IMG/VR virus record: IMGVR_UViG_3300049793_000221
Coordinates: 1 to 40,527 of that record
Direction: 5' to 3' (one strand)
From: a virus
DNA: 40,527 nt
Positions 8,101 to 15,012 of the stretch are shown here, one piece after another. The position numbers and the translations under genes were made by a program. The notes under the pieces are model-generated. The model ran no database searches, had not been told where the DNA came from, and saw nothing but the letters and a program-made list of their open reading frames with translations. Positions within the stretch are counted from its first letter, which is position 1; each line of letters begins with the position of its first letter.

Positions 8101-10140
8101 GTGAATTTGCGAGCTATTGCGTGCCTGCTCCGTGAGGACTTGCTGCTGATCGGGCGTGAGAGTACGCACGGCGTCGCCCAGCTCTCGCAGCCCTTGGAAC
8201 CGGGTCGCGTCGTTGGCGAGCAAGCCCGGGATCGTTTGCTGCAAATTCGAGTTGATATGGGCGAGCTGGGTGATGGCTGCGGCCGTGTCGTGGACAGCGG
8301 CAAGCGTCACCACAGGTGCCGCTGGCGTTGCCACGACTGGTGCAGCCGGCGTCCCATTGAGCGTGGCCAGTGTCGTATCCGCGCTGGCGTTGGGCGTCTG
8401 CCCCTCGCCATAGGCCCACGTACCATCCGGGCCAACCACGAGCGTGCTGCCGGCCACAACCGTCTGCGTGCCCGGGATCGGGCGTGTCTCCGTGACCGCC
8501 GACGTGACGGCGGTAGCAGGCGGTGACCCGGGCGGCCCACCACGCCGGGTCGAGTGCGCCTCTACCGCCGCCACGCGGGCGTTCTGTGCTGCGATCACCG
8601 CGTCGGCGGTGTCGTTGGGCGTCTGGCCTTCACCGTAGGCGTAGCGCCCGTCTGCCTGCGGCTGCAGGGTGGCCCCTTCGATGGTGATCGGAGCCACCGG
8701 CGGGGCGGTCGTGTTAGCCTCTGCCTCCCGGTTCCGGATGATGAGGTCTGGCTCGGTCACTGCCGGCGTGACCGGCGGGGGTGCGAAGTGCTCCACGCCC
8801 GCGATCCCGACATGACCGCCCAAGCCGCCGAGCGCGCCGAGCGTGCCTTCCGCGCCAACCCCTTCGAGCAGCTTCTGATCGGGTGCGACCCCTTGCGCAC
8901 CGTAGTTCTGCGCGGCCCGGCCGATTCCTTCCTCGAAGCCCTCGTTGAGCGTAGCGCCCGCAGCGCGCAGCGTCGCCGCCAGCGCTCCCGGTGCCTTGGC
9001 GGCAGCGATCAAACCGCCGTGGCGGGCTACGGCGTCGGCGACGGTGCCTTCCAGCGACCCAGCTCCCGGGATGGCGCTGATGCCGCCGATGATCGCGCCG
9101 AGAATGCCGGCGGTGTTGCCGGCGTGCTGAGCCGCCTGCTCCTTGGCGGCTTCGACATTACCGCCGCTAGCCGCCAGCAGTGCCGCCCACTCCGGGTCTT
9201 TCGCCAGCTCGTCGGGCGTCATGGCCTTGACCGCACCGTAGGCTCCCGAACGTGCCTCGCCCGCCGTCAGGGCGGAGTTCAGCACCGCACCAGTGACCTT
9301 GCCGGCCGTCTGTGCCGCGACGAGCGCACGCTCTGCGCCGATGGCTCCGCGCAGGGCGATGTTGGTGCCGGTACCGACGCCCGCGGTCACCAGCAGCGAC
9401 GGCAGGACGTTGCCGACGACTTCGCCGGCTTGGCTCAGCGTGAAGTGTTTGAGCGTGCTGCTGGCTTCCGAGCCCAAGCGTTCGAGCGCACTGGCATCGG
9501 GCGCGATCTGGCTCTGCTCGAACTGGCTCTCGTTCGCTTGGTTTTTCTCGTAGGCCGACAGCGACTGGGCAATATCCTGCTGATCCTGCCGGAGCTGCGC
9601 CGCTTGTACGCTCGCGGGCGCGATCGCACCGACCGCCGATTCTGCCGTCGCTTCTAATCCCTTGCGCAAGCCCTTGAGCGGATCGGTGATGTTTTCCAAC
9701 AGTGACCGCTCGGGCTTGAGCGGAGCCGGGTTGTTCGTGCGCAACAACTGCGTCAGCTCGAACTCGTCGGCCTTGGGGTTGAGCTTTTTAGCACTGGCAA
9801 TTTGCGCGTCGAGGTAGCCTTGGTAAATTTTGTTTTGCTCGGAATACGGGAGCGCGTCGAAGCCTTGGGTAGCGGTTTTAACAGCCTCCCACTTCGGCAG
9901 CCCGGCGATCAGATCACCGAGCGGCATTGCTTCCTGCAAGGTCTGCTGCAGTTTCGTTTGCTCTTTGGCTTGGCTGATGAGCGAACTCACGGAGGCCAGT
10001 GCACTACCGCCGGCGCGGGTGCGTGGCGCGTCCAGCAAATCTTTCGGTTGCGCGATCGAGCCGAGCACACTGCGCAATTCTTTCGCGTAGTCGGGAACCT
10101 TCAAATCACCGAGGGCTTTTTCAAAGAGATCGTCGGTCAT
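2155..10140 (-). CDS. giant polyvalent ejection-type virion protein with HExxH metallopeptidase motif
   Basis: 2,661 residues, the largest gene here. Residues 240-450 are Ala/Gly-rich with hydrophobic helices. Residues 484-600 hold two copies of a module containing YGEGQTPN. HETIH at 790-794, followed by LQEMFAE near 841, is a zinc-metallopeptidase-like site. Residues about 1072-1144 and 1181-1253 look like a diverged internal duplication. A charged Ala/Gln-rich helix lies at 1262-1290. From about 2105 to the end the protein resembles the C-terminal domains of phage large polyvalent proteins (LPD38-like), including a membrane-like segment near 2325-2342. Such proteins are usually packaged and injected with the DNA. 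Its start overlaps the lytic transglycosylase stop as ATGA, placing it in an ejection module. Ejection and the peptidase substrate are inferred; most of the middle is unrecognised. Confidence 0.85.
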   Translation of the reverse strand: MTDDLFEKALGDLKVPDYAKELRSVLGSIAQPKDLLDAPRTRAGGSALASVSSLISQAKEQTKLQQTLQEAMPLGDLIAGLPKWEAVKTATQGFDALPYSEQNKIYQGYLDAQIASAKKLNPKADEFELTQLLRTNNPAPLKPERSLLENITDPLKGLRKGLEATAESAVGAIAPASVQAAQLRQDQQDIAQSLSAYEKNQANESQFEQSQIAPDASALERLGSEASSTLKHFTLSQAGEVVGNVLPSLLVTAGVGTGTNIALRGAIGAERALVAAQTAGKVTGAVLNSALTAGEARSGAYGAVKAMTPDELAKDPEWAALLAASGGNVEAAKEQAAQHAGNTAGILGAIIGGISAIPGAGSLEGTVADAVARHGGLIAAAKAPGALAATLRAAGATLNEGFEEGIGRAAQNYGAQGVAPDQKLLEGVGAEGTLGALGGLGGHVGIAGVEHFAPPPVTPAVTEPDLIIRNREAEANTTAPPVAPITIEGATLQPQADGRYAYGEGQTPNDTADAVIAAQNARVAAVEAHSTRRGGPPGSPPATAVTSAVTETRPIPGTQTVVAGSTLVVGPDGTWAYGEGQTPNASADTTLATLNGTPAAPVVATPAAPVVTLAAVHDTAAAITQLAHINSNLQQTIPGLLANDATRFQGLRELGDAVRTLTPDQQQVLTEQARNSSQIHTPESNPLLYAVRELGLNRRVQDNPDAVWAANVRSEQPIHTILQSIIDNSEEAGHANAIIAAHLLDLYRQTGQTLPTVSYGPQQGTEFGSYNTATHALRFNPTSTADTVLHETIHSLTSRALNDITARAARGEQQAVELKALLDGLLAQLQAAGNTRGTHDLQEMFAELVKPEMLALAANTSLDVHRLSASAQGALNRLGPSQHRTLLDAIAGWISRVLNMVHPGANVSESSILHVLQQIAAQAVNHNASITGTATAPVAQEQPAATEPVAEPLTDDERNHLRTVAQDVRYDATPIQSLEAELSRFGDRLTDAERTALLDFARYNSTMQMFEAAFPLPDPPSFTAQQAPIENLTPVAQEPVRINSLAGTPVSATFTRAVRAMRWNAGGRGQQLSFYDPIDGVIYLARTGARSNTRPAAVAWLHSLGMSQSQIDLLADSIRSQARDLSNNSPAGAILRIPQIVANSQGRLEATASNRPQVALADVQLPSSVHVVSAPTINGREVRFDNPIVALLYPRRNNSGDQQDASNTRFLESLGLTLPEIRQLGDAVAQSVMEGIRDIPGGTVPIGVPVAISSRRVTAPPSEAERRAAEQAAIAAEQQRTAGQRAAEQGTVTAANPALPSSEAEARTLANRTFSQQVIDAIVNFARNRGHVRGVRPVGALGQLIPASATAAQKNAYFLAAMQAGVQALNDPAQYPRIAGRLRLTHGANGVKVYIDGNYGAFPYSGQASTSSWSSNNDYGRESSAANFVYDLVNGAMVSARKQVPNGGYTSDNSARIPINRLRAMLKWGAITGDMENAVHSLTTESVGLGDAVPNIRSQNLPWAEALNAQIQLVMDRARRYMLSTVGNASAPILFNPETQRISIGSRSYSFPELRAATLVPGSGVAPTTARISTASTIGLTALVNSLRAARTDDARQAILNAGLQTDIFDTIFSMPDDASDESLANIVFSLPDTITAETVAAEPFAPDAALPRPRDDYGQLHTDVRDNVPATPSSPSNELTQALRRRDWSAARHALAGTGKWLNEQVGDHLIHVKDWINALPGVAQQLRDRIEGALRRAPGVRDDRLNDAMENNGGQAMNRELAAIASKYNTTVETIRRNFGFWITAQRAPAANALLIQRDTDAVLAVQRQIATLEREFAGITHPTETDTAEHNAALAAASRELSAAVRQLTQRSRAVNNPETIVKRHVAGVGGFNNAQARQLAREIESKYDVTELQAVAKHVHDLNAWVLATNLENGKTSPEIAVTFLRQPGLLPLLQELRDLGATTTAENADKVAALVAKRAEVKAAVHSNYVPLSGDPNTALTEDLFYHGSSQPNVARDYRMDGRTTSIPDDGISTTFAAVLKAASYAGWRDFQDGIAEAHAGMTREQREEAGIVRHDLGHGAAPPAGAIVRRRNGRAVAYELRDKKLLEDIRGASLGDANNLFTTSLSQFTRVYSYFATQLAPWFAPKNFIRDFWDRSEILRTRVYRNAQGEVIDSNQAGRAMMWYMGNPAKLAALFSATGRHGFGMSSNSSKEARYLDELLSLGGASVFGDRFAYTRTDMVKAILREQSGTKQLRMFKQFIAKYNRTFELGPALAGYIALRDAGVSPAESAAGVLDLMNFRKRGAASAYISSLYAFAQPSITSGINTFASLGTRRGQVRLVGYTIALLGVQALARHFADDDEGGNKLDEQSDFVKNTHLLIPFGDGVIKIPLAFGSVRIANGMARALIGVQTKEQTPGEALGKLTSGSLVPVISPIEDTNIDWTNRPIQAFLVTFAPTWAKPIVSVGLNQTAWGTPVVRDNYEDTTQYRSEQFGKNVSPTYKDIAIFLRHLPFHFDLSPEEVKALIHGYPLGPGTMLINGLIENPYKESKGQPAQSALWSQVYAGYSDSAIYFQFQEALGKTDDLLKAYNVKERDFSDQQVAMLAWRKAWDDTDSALRKEKGAITRDKTLAASVRAQKEEALKTKREHAITLALYSYRVATGQPATRVEVPKEALQ

Positions 10141-10991
10141 GCGAGTTTCGCCAGATAGCGGTTGATGGACTCATCGAGCGAGGCGGGGAGCGCGACTTGT
10201 GGCACCGGTTGCTCACCGAAGAAAGAGCTTACCGCGTTGTCGCGCATCGTGTTCGCATCACTGGATACCGCATCCTGCGTGAGCTGCGTCTGCCAGCCCG
10301 GCGTCTCGTCCCCTCCCTGCACGGGCGCGGGCATCGGCTCGCCGGCCAGTTGCGTGCTGCGCACTTGCTCGGCCCATGCCGGTGTTGCGTCGGTCGGCGC
10401 AGGTAGGGCGAGCATCGGCGTCGGTGGCAGCGCGTCTTGCATCGGTGTCGTTGGCGCAGCGCTTGCCAACTCGACGGCCGCTTTGATCGTCGCGGGCGTC
10501 TTGGCGATCAACTGCGCTTGCGATGACGGACCTTTAGACCGCAGGCGGGCCAAAATGCTGTCCACGGCCTTGTTCGATTTCTTCGGCTGGTTGTAAGGGC
10601 TGCTGGGCAAGCTAGCCCATGTTGCGCCAGAACGGGCGATGGCTTGCTTGAAATCGCCGTTGAGCACGTCGCTCAACGCGCCGTTGCGACGGAGCAATTC
10701 CACAGCCGCGATATCCTGCGACGTCGGGCCGAAATCGGTCAGTCCGTATTTCTTGGCGACGTCATCCCATGTCGATTGCAGGAACTGATAACGCCCGGCC
10801 GCCGACGTCTTCTCGCCTTTCTTGCCGAACGTCTGCACGGTGCGCGGGTGATCGTTCAGCGCTGGCAACACGCCGCCACCGAACGCCGTGCTGTAGCCGT
10901 GCTTGGTGGTGCCCTCGGTTTCTGAAATGAGATCGAGGAACGTCCGTACGTTCGGATTCTGCGTCAACTGGGCCAGTTCTTCGCGAGTCAT
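10137..10991 (-). CDS. virion-associated lytic transglycosylase (lambda R / GH104-like)
   Basis: 284 residues. Residues 15-150 follow the lambda R endolysin pattern: FLDLISETEGT with catalytic Glu likely E26, then HGYST.FGG, DHPR, SAAGRYQFL, TW, DFGPTSQD and WASLP.SPY.Q. This fold cleaves the glycan backbone of peptidoglycan by a non-hydrolytic transglycosylase reaction. The remaining 130 residues are Pro/Ala-rich and unlike a free endolysin. The gene lies between two large ejection-module genes, and a separate muramidase sits in the lysis group. I therefore infer a virion enzyme that opens the cell wall during DNA entry. The start is one base after the upstream gene's stop. Confidence 0.85.
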   Translation of the reverse strand: MTREELAQLTQNPNVRTFLDLISETEGTTKHGYSTAFGGGVLPALNDHPRTVQTFGKKGEKTSAAGRYQFLQSTWDDVAKKYGLTDFGPTSQDIAAVELLRRNGALSDVLNGDFKQAIARSGATWASLPSSPYNQPKKSNKAVDSILARLRSKGPSSQAQLIAKTPATIKAAVELASAAPTTPMQDALPPTPMLALPAPTDATPAWAEQVRSTQLAGEPMPAPVQGGDETPGWQTQLTQDAVSSDANTMRDNAVSSFFGEQPVPQVALPASLDESINRYLAKLA

Positions 10992-10992
10992 G

Positions 10993-12621
10993 TCACAGCT
11001 TCCTGAAATTGGCGATGGCGCTATTCAGACGCGCGATGTAAGCAGTCAAGCCGACGCGATATTTTTCTGCAACCGTAGGCAACAGGGCGTTGGCTCGCGC
11101 CACTTCCATATTGAGCGTGGCGACCGCTTGCTGCATCCCTTGGGGATAGCGCTTCTTGAATTCCATCAACTTCGCCGGATCAAGGCCCAGCAGGGTGTAG
11201 CCAACAACGATCTCGTTACCGAGCTTCGTCGTACTGAGTGCGTTGGCTTCGAGTCCCGCGTTTGCCGCCTGATGCGCGGCGATGTTGTTCTGCGCGGCCA
11301 GCCGCAGATTGCCAAGTGCCGTGCTCTCTGTCGCCAACCGCCCTTGCAGCACCGTCACCTGCTGTTTTTCTTCCGGCGTGTACAAGCGCTCAACGCCCAT
11401 GCCTTGATGACGCATCGGCGTTGCTCTCGCTGTCGCCGCTTCATTGATGGTATTCAGTGCACTCTGCAAGGCCGTGACCTCCGCAGTCTTCTGCACGAGT
11501 TGCGGCTGCAGAGTGACGCCGGCTTTAACTGCGTCTAGCCGAGCCAGTGACTCTGGCGAGATCGCCGCCGGGAGCAAACCGGACGCGTCAGGAAGCACGG
11601 GCGCAGGCAACGTACCCGGTGTACCGGGTGTTGCTGCCGCACCGGGTACGGTTAGGCTATGCTGATAAATCGCCTCGCCCACTCCGGCCGGTGCTTGCGG
11701 CGGAGCAAGCGTCAGCCCACCGTTCTGTACCACGTAGCCCGCAGGCACCGTCAGCTTCGCCTGCAGTTCGGGGTGTGCCGCGAGGGCGGCATAGGTGGAG
11801 TTGAAGTCCGTTACCACGCTCGACTGATCTTGAACCGGAACCAAGTTCCCGTTTTGCAGTTGATAGCCGGTCGGGAGCTGTAACAACGGGATCACTTCCG
11901 GGTGGCCTTGCGCAAGCGCGGTGTTTTTCAACTGATTGTATTGCGCCAGCTCTGCTTTTTGCTGTTCGGTCTTGGCTGCCGCCAAGCGCGAGGCATCCAA
12001 GGACGCCGCGATCGAACCGCCTTTGTTTCCTGCTTGGATGATGCCTCCCACCGCTTCCAACGCATCTACCTTATGGCCGGGGTAGATTTCCACTTTGCCG
12101 TTTGCATCGGGCACCAAATGGGCGGCGTCGAGAATTTGCTTCGGATCGCCACTCGCGATCGCGGTCGCGAGATTATTTGGCCCGCCCGACGCACCGTAGA
12201 CGCCCAACAATTTTTGAGCGAGTGAGACGTTCTCTGCACCACCCATGCTCAGACGCTGCTGTGCAATCAGTGTGGCCGACTGACTGAGCTTGTCGAGAAT
12301 GTGCTGTTGCACCGCTGGTGATTTCGATTGGAAATTCGGATCAGCCAAAATCTCTTTGCGCTGCTGGATCGCCCAATCCACGTCGCTCAAGCCTCTGTCG
12401 GCGGCGAGCTGACGGTTGCCAAGGAGCGGTGCGAGGTACGCCGCGGCTTCCTGCTGGCCGAGATAGTCCGTGAAGCCTTCCTCACGCTTGACGCCCTCGA
12501 TCTGGCGACCGCGATCGTTGAACGCGTTGACTTTCTCTTGCTCGAAGCGAACCTTGTCCTGCCAATTATCGGCCAAGGCTTTCTGGCGTCCTTCGGTAAT
12601 CGCCATGAAATCAATAGCCAT
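10993..12621 (-). CDS. putative internal virion / ejection protein
   Basis: 542 residues with no recognised family. It is largely helical and rich in Ala, Gln and Leu. The N-terminal 100 residues are charged and coiled-coil-like, and the middle (about 180-350) has Gly/Pro-rich stretches. No signal peptide or clear membrane segment is seen. ATG at 12621 is chosen because a GGAGACG ribosome site precedes it. It sits between two paralogous helical proteins upstream and the transglycosylase plus giant polyvalent gene downstream. This is the usual place and size for podovirus internal virion proteins. The role is inferred from context only. Confidence 0.6.
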   Translation of the reverse strand: MAIDFMAITEGRQKALADNWQDKVRFEQEKVNAFNDRGRQIEGVKREEGFTDYLGQQEAAAYLAPLLGNRQLAADRGLSDVDWAIQQRKEILADPNFQSKSPAVQQHILDKLSQSATLIAQQRLSMGGAENVSLAQKLLGVYGASGGPNNLATAIASGDPKQILDAAHLVPDANGKVEIYPGHKVDALEAVGGIIQAGNKGGSIAASLDASRLAAAKTEQQKAELAQYNQLKNTALAQGHPEVIPLLQLPTGYQLQNGNLVPVQDQSSVVTDFNSTYAALAAHPELQAKLTVPAGYVVQNGGLTLAPPQAPAGVGEAIYQHSLTVPGAAATPGTPGTLPAPVLPDASGLLPAAISPESLARLDAVKAGVTLQPQLVQKTAEVTALQSALNTINEAATARATPMRHQGMGVERLYTPEEKQQVTVLQGRLATESTALGNLRLAAQNNIAAHQAANAGLEANALSTTKLGNEIVVGYTLLGLDPAKLMEFKKRYPQGMQQAVATLNMEVARANALLPTVAEKYRVGLTAYIARLNSAIANFRKL

Positions 12622-12633
12622 GACACGTCTCCA

Positions 12634-13689
12634 TCAAATAGAACTGTTCAAATCACCGGGGCTCTTGTCATCGACATAGCCCAGCATGTACATACCGAGA
12701 TCGACCGTCACTGTGTCGTCCACGACCGCGAACGTCATCATGCCTTGCGGCACGAGGTTGTCGTTGCCGACGTCGCCACGACGGTGATGCTCGGCGTTAA
12801 TCGGCAACTCTTGGCTGACCGGCCCGGACTGCAGCACATCGCTGTTGCGGCTGTCATTGAACGGTGCGCCTACCTTGTCGTAGCTGCTGAAATCAGACTG
12901 GCTGTGCTCGAAGCCGAACTTGTTGACTGTCTGCATGTAGCTCTGTGCATCCACACCGGACACTGGCGCTTGCGTCTTACTGGCTGTGTTGAACGCTGAC
13001 TGGGCGAACATGCCCGCGTCGGCAGCCGAGCGTGCGCCGGCATAGCCGAACGCTTCCAGCGCACTGTTGAACTGTTTGCTCAACTGATCGCCAACGCCGG
13101 CCAACCCCTGCCCTGCCGCTCTATAGAGCGTCATGGCTTCGTTGATGAGCCCGCGGCCGAGTGACACGGCCTGCAGGCGACGGTTGTAGTTCACGTCAGT
13201 GCGCGCTTGGAATTCAGCAAAGGCGATGTTGCGCCCGAGCACGCGGGCGTTCGCGATCGCGAGGCTGCGCGTCATCATCAGGTCTTGCAGCAACTTGCTG
13301 TTCGCGCTGGTGCAGTAGCGCGAGAAACTGCACTTCGCTTCCTTGAGCGCGTCAGCAAACTGCTTGGCGACAGTAGACGCCAAGCGCCCGCCGTACCGAC
13401 GTCCCATGACCTCGACCGCTTCGATCGGTTCGGGCGTCGAGAACTCGGCAAGGAAGTCGGCCTCGCGCGGCCAGAACACCGTGGCGATCTGATTCTGTTG
13501 CGCCTTGCTGATATCGGTACTGCGCTGGGCAATGTCGTGCTGGTCTTGGTAGTTCTGAACCAGCCGCATCGCGTTGTCGATCGCAATCGCAATCGCCGCC
13601 ACGCGACGAATGTTCGCCGCGAGAGCGACCGCTTTGCCGCGAATCGACTCGCCCTGCCCATAACCGAGATCGCTCAGACAGCCGGGCAT
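12634..13689 (-). CDS. internal-virion-like protein, paralogue of the upstream gene
   Basis: 351 residues, no named family. It shares a skeleton with the 304-residue protein encoded immediately upstream. Both have an Ala-rich helix (here AIAIAIDNAMRLVQ), a Gln-rich helix ending in a VFW.READ.L motif (there IFWAEEADLV), a CxxxxxC pair (CSFSRYC here, CLPPDRC there), and a QAVSLGRG.I / LAVLGMGQG segment leading to an ALEAFGY / AMQLYGY ending. The start overlaps the upstream stop as TGATG. The C-terminal 100 residues are unique. The position at the front of the ejection module suggests an internal core or channel component; this is inferred. Confidence 0.6.
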   Translation of the reverse strand: MPGCLSDLGYGQGESIRGKAVALAANIRRVAAIAIAIDNAMRLVQNYQDQHDIAQRSTDISKAQQNQIATVFWPREADFLAEFSTPEPIEAVEVMGRRYGGRLASTVAKQFADALKEAKCSFSRYCTSANSKLLQDLMMTRSLAIANARVLGRNIAFAEFQARTDVNYNRRLQAVSLGRGLINEAMTLYRAAGQGLAGVGDQLSKQFNSALEAFGYAGARSAADAGMFAQSAFNTASKTQAPVSGVDAQSYMQTVNKFGFEHSQSDFSSYDKVGAPFNDSRNSDVLQSGPVSQELPINAEHHRRGDVGNDNLVPQGMMTFAVVDDTVTVDLGMYMLGYVDDKSPGDLNSSI

Positions 13690-14603
13690 CAGTAAATCCC
13701 TCCGTCAAGACGACGCGCTTCATCAAAGTTATTCGGAAGCGTAAAGGTCGGGTGCTCGACGATATCGAAGCCTGCCTGAATCTCGTTGGCCTTGGTCGTC
13801 GGCGCGGCGCGCGTCGGCACCGGCGGGAGCACCGTCACTGTGGCACGCTGGGCGTCCGTCGCCGGCATCGTCACGGTGCTCCTGAAATTTGGAGCCGCCG
13901 TCCATGTTTGCTTGATGCCTTGCGCCCAACCGGTCGGCGGTCCCGTACGCGATGACTGGTAGCCGTAGAGCTGCATCGCGCTGTTGATGCCCGATTCGAG
14001 CATCGACGCGGCACTGAGCCCGGAGTACAGGCCGATGTTTTGATAGGTGACGAGATCAGCGACCTTGCCCTGCCCCATACCGAGCACCGCGAGCTGACGC
14101 GCGTAGCGCCGATCGTTGAGCGTTTCCGTACGCGCTTCGTCTTGCCGTGACGCGTAGCTGAGCATGTCCGCGCGCAGCAACTGTTCGTTGCGCTGCCAAC
14201 GGGCATCCTGACACCGATCCGGCGGGAGACAGAGCTGACGCGAGACGTCGAGCCAGAGCGCGCGGCCTTCGGCTTCGGCTTCATCGACCAGTGCCGCCCA
14301 GCCGGAACTCAGTGCGGTGTAGCCAGTGACGACTTTCGAGACGCCGAAGGCATCGTTGACGAGATCGGCTTCCTCGGCCCAGAAAATAACCGCGTGCGCT
14401 TGTACCGCTTCCGCCAGCACGACCTGCTGCTCGGAAATGTTTTTCTGCATGTTGGAGATCGAGGTACTGGAATTGCGCTGCCACAGCGCAATCGCCACTT
14501 GAATCGCGGCATCCACCGTCGCCTGCGTGACAATCGCGTGCCCCTGCTTCGTCGCCGCAGAAATGTAGGCGCTATCAGTGACGCAACTCATCCCGAATGA
14601 CAT
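13689..14603 (-). CDS. internal-virion-like protein, paralogue of the downstream gene
   Basis: 304 residues. It shares conserved landmarks with its 351-residue neighbour: an N-terminal Ala-rich helix, the IFWAEEADLV motif near residue 73, CLPPDRC near 124-130, and an AVLGMGQG segment before MLESGINSAMQLYGY. The C-terminal 90 residues are Pro/Thr-rich and unshared. A tandem duplication followed by divergence is the simplest explanation. No catalytic motif is seen. Start ATG at 14603 gives a compact N-terminus (MSFGMSCVTD). Likely a helical virion component of the ejection apparatus, by position. Confidence 0.6.
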   Translation of the reverse strand: MSFGMSCVTDSAYISAATKQGHAIVTQATVDAAIQVAIALWQRNSSTSISNMQKNISEQQVVLAEAVQAHAVIFWAEEADLVNDAFGVSKVVTGYTALSSGWAALVDEAEAEGRALWLDVSRQLCLPPDRCQDARWQRNEQLLRADMLSYASRQDEARTETLNDRRYARQLAVLGMGQGKVADLVTYQNIGLYSGLSAASMLESGINSAMQLYGYQSSRTGPPTGWAQGIKQTWTAAPNFRSTVTMPATDAQRATVTVLPPVPTRAAPTTKANEIQAGFDIVEHPTFTLPNNFDEARRLDGGIY

Positions 14604-14616
14604 GGACCGTTACTCC

Positions 14617-15009
14617 TTATTGGAGCTTGAACTCAAGCACGACATGCACCCAACGCCGATCACCCTGCTGTACTCCTTCGTCTGGCTGATGGAACACCGA
14701 TGCCGCGCCCAGCGCCGCCGCGATCTGCATGACGAAGCCGAGCATCATGTCGGGATGGATGCCGCGCAGTTCGAGAACCGTCGCGGTGAAATCATCCTTG
14801 ACCCAGCGCTTGCCGACCGCGACCAAGGCCATCGCGATGATCTGCTGATCGGCATCGCGCTCGACCAGTACCCGTGTCCCGTTCACCCACGCGATCAGGA
14901 AGCCTTCGGTATCGAGTTTCATGCCGAGCGCTTTGGCCGCCGCGACAATTTCCTTGCCGCGTTCGGCAAACGCCGCTTCTTCCGTGGGGGGTTGCAGGAC
15001 TTGATACAC
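14617..15009 (-). CDS. hypothetical late protein between nozzle-like and ejection genes
   Basis: 130 residues, unrecognised. It begins with GTG, with GGAG eight bases upstream, just after the stop of the 540-residue tail gene. The N-terminal 45 residues are helical and charged (EEAAFAERGKEIVAAAKALG). Next comes a beta segment (GFLIAWVNGTRVLVER), then a helix-rich region including MMLGFVMQIAAALGAASV. The Gly/Ala-rich hydrophobic stretch is short for a membrane segment. It could be a chaperone or small virion part. Confidence 0.55.
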   Translation of the reverse strand: MYQVLQPPTEEAAFAERGKEIVAAAKALGMKLDTEGFLIAWVNGTRVLVERDADQQIIAMALVAVGKRWVKDDFTATVLELRGIHPDMMLGFVMQIAAALGAASVFHQPDEGVQQGDRRWVHVVLEFKLQ

Positions 15010-15012
15010 TGG

